Origin: Candidatus Njordarchaeum guaymasense
GTDB lineage: Archaea; Asgardarchaeota; Njordarchaeia; Njordarchaeales; Njordarchaeaceae
NCBI GenBank assembly: GCA_030587605.1
Contig: JAUQYT010000066.1
Coordinates: 1-52,994 of the forward strand
DNA length: 52,994 nucleotides
Direction: 5' to 3'
Made by a program: the position numbers and the translations under genes. The notes beneath the pieces are model-generated. The model did not search any database. It saw nothing but the letters and a program-made list of their open reading frames with translations, and was not told the DNA's origin. Positions 50,057-52,994 of the stretch are shown piece by piece; position 1 is the first letter of the stretch; each line of letters begins with the position of its first letter.

Positions 50057-51427
50057 TTGAGAGAAAACCAACTTAAGGTAAATCTACCCGTCGACGAGAT
50101 ACCTAGAACATGGTACAACGTAATCCCAGATCTACCTGAACCCTTGCCGCCACCCCTGGACCCGAAGACATTGGAACCAGCGTCACCTGAATCGTTGCTT
50201 AGAATATTCGCAAAGGAATGCGTTATCCAAGAGGGATCGACTGAGCAATTCATCAGAATACCCGAGGAAGTCATTGAAGCCTACATCAGGAATGGTCGCC
50301 CAACGCCAATTCAGAGGGCAACACGACTTGAACGATACTTGAGGACTCCTGCACAGATCTACTTCAAGCGCGAGGATCTGAGCTCAACAGGGAGCCACAA
50401 GCTCAATACAGCGATACCACAATCTTACTACGCGAGCAGGGAAGGAGTTGAACGTCTAACAACTGAAACTGGTGCTGGCCAGTGGGGGAGCGCCCTTGCA
50501 CTAGGGTGCGCGTGCTTCGACATGAAGTGCACGGTATACATGACTAGGGCAAGCTATAGACAGAAACCATACCGACGCGTGATGATGGAACTCTACGGCG
50601 CGCAAGTCGTTGAATCACCAAGCAACCATACGGAAGTAGGACGAAGCTTTCTTTCGCGAGACCCCGAACACCCTGGCTCCCTCGGGATGGCCATAAGTGA
50701 AGCGCTAGAGGACTGCCTAAGCCATGAATCGACCAAATACTCTTTGGGAAGTGTTCTAAACCATGTTCTACTGCACCAGAGCATCATCGGACTCGAAGCC
50801 AAGAGAGAACTAGAAGAGCTTGATGTCAATGCCGACGTCATAATTGGATGTATTGGAGGTGGGTCAAACTTCGCTGGACTTGCATACCCATTGCTCCAGG
50901 ACAAGCTGAAAGGAAAATCTGACACAACATTCGTGGGCGTGGAACCTAAGGCAGTTCCATCAACAACAAGAGGAATATACGCATACGACTACGCCGACAC
51001 AGGCAAACTCACGCCCCTACTCAAAATGTACACTCTGGGACACACTTACCAGTGTCCACCAATCCACGCAGGCGGACTGAGATATCATGGAAAAGCGCCC
51101 ACTCTCAGCCTTCTGATTAGAAAGGGTCTCGTGACATCAAGGTCATACTCGCAAAGTGAAGCCATGGAAGCAGGCAAGATATTCTCCAGAACTGAGGGAA
51201 TAGTTCCCGCCCCTGTAACATGCCACGCTGTGAAGGCTGTGATCGACGAAGCCATAAAATGCAAGGCGACCCAAGAAAAGAGGGCGATCCTATTCAATTT
51301 CAGTGGGCATGGACTCCTCGATCTCAAAGCATACGAGGACTATCTGAATGGAAAACTCATAGACATCGAGGCTCAGCCAGACTTAGAGAGATCATTGGCG
51401 TCGATACCAAACGTCAACAACCCCTAG
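50057..51427 (+). CDS. trpB2: Tryptophan synthase beta chain-like (TrpB2 type)
   Basis: PLP enzyme of 456 residues. Motifs: PLP lysine in STGSHKLNTA, ETGAGQWGSALALG, the phosphate loop GCIGGGSNFAGL and a final HGLLDL. The long N-terminus DEIPRTWYNVIPDLPEPLPPPLDP marks it as TrpB2 (TrpB-like) rather than TrpB1, typical of archaea. It makes tryptophan from serine and indole, and often acts alone without TrpA. No other trp genes are nearby. AGGAGGTG 9 bases before TTG 50057 sets the start. Confidence 0.9.
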   Translation: MRENQLKVNLPVDEIPRTWYNVIPDLPEPLPPPLDPKTLEPASPESLLRIFAKECVIQEGSTEQFIRIPEEVIEAYIRNGRPTPIQRATRLERYLRTPAQIYFKREDLSSTGSHKLNTAIPQSYYASREGVERLTTETGAGQWGSALALGCACFDMKCTVYMTRASYRQKPYRRVMMELYGAQVVESPSNHTEVGRSFLSRDPEHPGSLGMAISEALEDCLSHESTKYSLGSVLNHVLLHQSIIGLEAKRELEELDVNADVIIGCIGGGSNFAGLAYPLLQDKLKGKSDTTFVGVEPKAVPSTTRGIYAYDYADTGKLTPLLKMYTLGHTYQCPPIHAGGLRYHGKAPTLSLLIRKGLVTSRSYSQSEAMEAGKIFSRTEGIVPAPVTCHAVKAVIDEAIKCKATQEKRAILFNFSGHGLLDLKAYEDYLNGKLIDIEAQPDLERSLASIPNVNNP

Positions 51428-51432
51428 AATAC

Positions 51433-51449
51433 CTTTTTATACTTTTTTT
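51433..51449 (+). terminator. U-tract terminator of trpB2, overlapping a TATA-like box
   Basis: CTTTTTATAC followed by T7 (51443-51449) right after trpB2. The CTTTTTATA part could also be the TATA box of the next gene, whose GTG is about 45 bases on. Confidence 0.5.
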
Positions 51450-51479
51450 CCCACTGAATTAAGCTCTGCAAAAAAAGAA

Positions 51480-52973
51480 GTGAGGAGCGAACTGCGCAAC
51501 TTGCCTGAGAACAGGACTACTATCGTTGATGAACTTGAGCCCTTTTTCAACCCGAATGTCGCAGCTTGTATTGGCGCATCAAGAGATCTTATCAGCGTAA
51601 GCGGGTTTGTAATAAAGAACATCGTAGATGGCGGATTCGGAGGAAAACTCTACTTAGTAAACCCAAACGCAGCCTCAAACATAATGGGTCTCAAGACAGT
51701 TAGTAAAGTAAGCCAGATCAAGGAAAACATTGACTGCGCCATTTTCACTTTGCCAGCAAAGTACGTGCCAGAAACAATGGAGGAATGTGTCTCACAGAAC
51801 GTGAAGACAGCCATAATTATCTCGGCAGGATTCAGTGAAGTCGACGAGTCAGGCGGGAACCTAGAGCACGAGGTAACTCAAATAGCCAAGAGAGGCGGCA
51901 TACGCTTCTCAGGACCGAACTGCAATGGCGTGTACAGCGCTGCTTCAAGTTTCTCAGCGATACTCGGCCCAATAAGACCGCTTCCCGGCGACATAGCCTT
52001 TGTATCCCAAGGAGGAAGCCCAGGTGTCGTCGTCCATGGATTAACACATCGGAGACGAAGAGGTCTAAGTAAGTTCGTTAATGTGGGTGACTCGGCTGAC
52101 CTCACTATATCAGACATTATAACATATTATGCACATGACCCAGCAACAAAGGTCATAATGACTTATTCTGAGGGGTTAAAGAATGGGCGGAAATTCATGG
52201 AGGCCATTAGGGAGGCGTCCCAGATAAAACCTGTCGTAGTCATGAAGGCTGGAACCGGTGAGATCAGCCAAAGGGTTGTGGCGTCCCATGTTGGAGCCCT
52301 AGCCGGCTCAGACAAGGTCGTCTCGGCTGCACTAAGGGCAAGTGGCGCCATACGTGCTGATAGCGTTTCAAGGATGTTTGATCTGGCAGTTGCTTTCTCA
52401 ACTCAGCCGCTCCCGAAAGGAGCAAACTTGGGTATCGTTACTTTTGGCGGAGGCGTTGGCGTACAGTTCATGGATCACGCCGATCGATTCAACCTTAAGG
52501 TTCCACCCCTAGCCTACGGGGACATAGAAGCTCTGAGCAATATACTGCCAAAATACTGGTCACATGGTAACCCTGTGGATACAACTGATGGAGCGTTCGG
52601 TGAACACGTGGTTCTGAGTTGCGCTGAAACTCTGATCAGGAGGGACTACATTGACAGCGTCGTGGTCATTGGGATCGGACTCCTCGAAGCATTTACTGGA
52701 GTCTTGGGGGACAAAACCATTATTGAGATGGGAACCAAAAGGGAACTAGACGAGGCTAGGTTATTAGCGGAACTCAAGAACAAGTATGGTAAACCTATAA
52801 TAGGCTTGACAATACACGCCAAGGAGAATAGTAGTGTTTTGCGATACCTATGGGAAAAGGGAGGCATCCCAGTTTACGAAGATCCTCAGACAGCTGCACA
52901 GGCTATAAGGGCAATGCTCGACTACATGAATTACCTCAAACGTGTGAAGAATAGTGCTGGCTCTTCAGATTGA
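51480..52973 (+). CDS. ADP-forming acetyl/acyl-CoA synthetase, alpha-type subunit
   Basis: NDP-forming acyl-CoA synthetase alpha subunit of 497 residues. CoA-binding domain FFNPNVAACIGASRDLISVSGFVIKNI (22-48), ligase-CoA domain with phospho-histidine His270 in ASHVGALAGSD, and GGGVGVQFMDHADRF near residue 325. The enzyme makes ATP from acetyl-CoA or other acyl-CoA esters during archaeal fermentation. The beta (ATP-grasp) subunit is not within the window; it may lie just to the right. GTG start, preceded by an A-rich stretch. Confidence 0.85.
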   Translation: MRSELRNLPENRTTIVDELEPFFNPNVAACIGASRDLISVSGFVIKNIVDGGFGGKLYLVNPNAASNIMGLKTVSKVSQIKENIDCAIFTLPAKYVPETMEECVSQNVKTAIIISAGFSEVDESGGNLEHEVTQIAKRGGIRFSGPNCNGVYSAASSFSAILGPIRPLPGDIAFVSQGGSPGVVVHGLTHRRRRGLSKFVNVGDSADLTISDIITYYAHDPATKVIMTYSEGLKNGRKFMEAIREASQIKPVVVMKAGTGEISQRVVASHVGALAGSDKVVSAALRASGAIRADSVSRMFDLAVAFSTQPLPKGANLGIVTFGGGVGVQFMDHADRFNLKVPPLAYGDIEALSNILPKYWSHGNPVDTTDGAFGEHVVLSCAETLIRRDYIDSVVVIGIGLLEAFTGVLGDKTIIEMGTKRELDEARLLAELKNKYGKPIIGLTIHAKENSSVLRYLWEKGGIPVYEDPQTAAQAIRAMLDYMNYLKRVKNSAGSSD

Positions 52974-52994
52974 AGAATAGAGTTCAGTGATTAG

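Noticed and set aside
1..52994. tRNA genes, CRISPR arrays, insertion sequences
   Set aside because: Reading the gaps showed no T-loop consensus with a matching acceptor stem, no spaced direct repeats and no transposase motifs.

Overview
This window is chromosomal DNA of an archaeon. The evidence is a 20S proteasome alpha subunit, archaeal-type phosphoglycerate mutase, RNase HII, a free-standing AlaX editing protein, a HisA/HisF-related archaeal protein, TrmB-type regulation, a formaldehyde-activating (Fae) domain that implies tetrahydromethanopterin C1 chemistry, TATA boxes about 25 bases before likely transcript starts, and U-tract terminators. Many genes start with GTG or TTG behind GGAGG/GAGGTG ribosome binding sites. 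The mix of acyl-CoA oxidation, ADP-forming acyl-CoA synthetase, corrinoid methyl-transfer proteins and H4MPT-linked C1 genes resembles Bathyarchaeia or another TACK-group sediment archaeon; that placement is inference. I saw no tRNA, rRNA, CRISPR array, transposase or prophage gene.

Layout. 1-5584: tail of a FAD-linked oxidase and its Fe-S partner, a crotonase, a haloalkane-dehalogenase-like hydrolase, FdhD, a corrinoid protein and a universal stress protein. 5585-6001: no gene, but a strongly self-complementary segment that may be a structured RNA of about 300 nt. 6002-10974: small zinc protein, P-loop kinase, HisA/F-like protein, LysA-like decarboxylase and threonine synthase. 11222-15138: a crotonase resembling the ring-opening Oah/BamA hydrolases with a zinc-ribbon tail, then a structured leader and a three-gene ABC exporter. 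15409-19168: hydroxyacyl-CoA dehydrogenase, alpha/beta hydrolase, acetyltransferase, and a TrmB-V4R regulator behind a palindromic site. 19244-25749: phosphoglycerate mutase, glycerate 2-kinase, a DapA-family aldolase fused to Fae, a TIM-barrel protein of unknown function and a nitroreductase. 25795-30806: M24 peptidase, then a divergent C4 acyl-CoA module (crotonase and dehydrogenase leftward, thiolase and DUF35 partner rightward). 31045-32933: ABC transporter behind a perfect 23-bp palindrome. 33145-44552: RNA and informational genes (RGG-TRAM protein, GTPBP1-like GTPase, RNase HII, AlaX, phosphoribosyltransferase, psmA, NYN-domain protein) with several conserved unknowns. 44690-52973: a corrinoid-type methyltransferase, a nitroreductase/SCP2 operon, an RNA-end-recognition (MJ1316) domain fused to an endonuclease-IV-like barrel, TrpB2-type tryptophan synthase, and an acyl-CoA synthetase alpha subunit.

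How the genes fit together. Two hydroxyacyl-CoA dehydrogenases, three crotonases, a thiolase and an ADP-forming acyl-CoA synthetase point to fermentative or anaerobic oxidation of acyl-CoA compounds, possibly including ring-derived ones. Glycerate kinase and phosphoglycerate mutase lie beside the aldolase-Fae fusion, which suggests 2-keto-acid cleavage or synthesis tied to formaldehyde capture on H4MPT. The most novel items are the DapA-Fae fusion (22492-23985), the MJ1316-endonuclease-IV-like fusion (48373-49524), the zinc-ribbon Oah-like crotonase (11222-12178), and the structured non-coding segments at 5786-5942 and 12347-12482.
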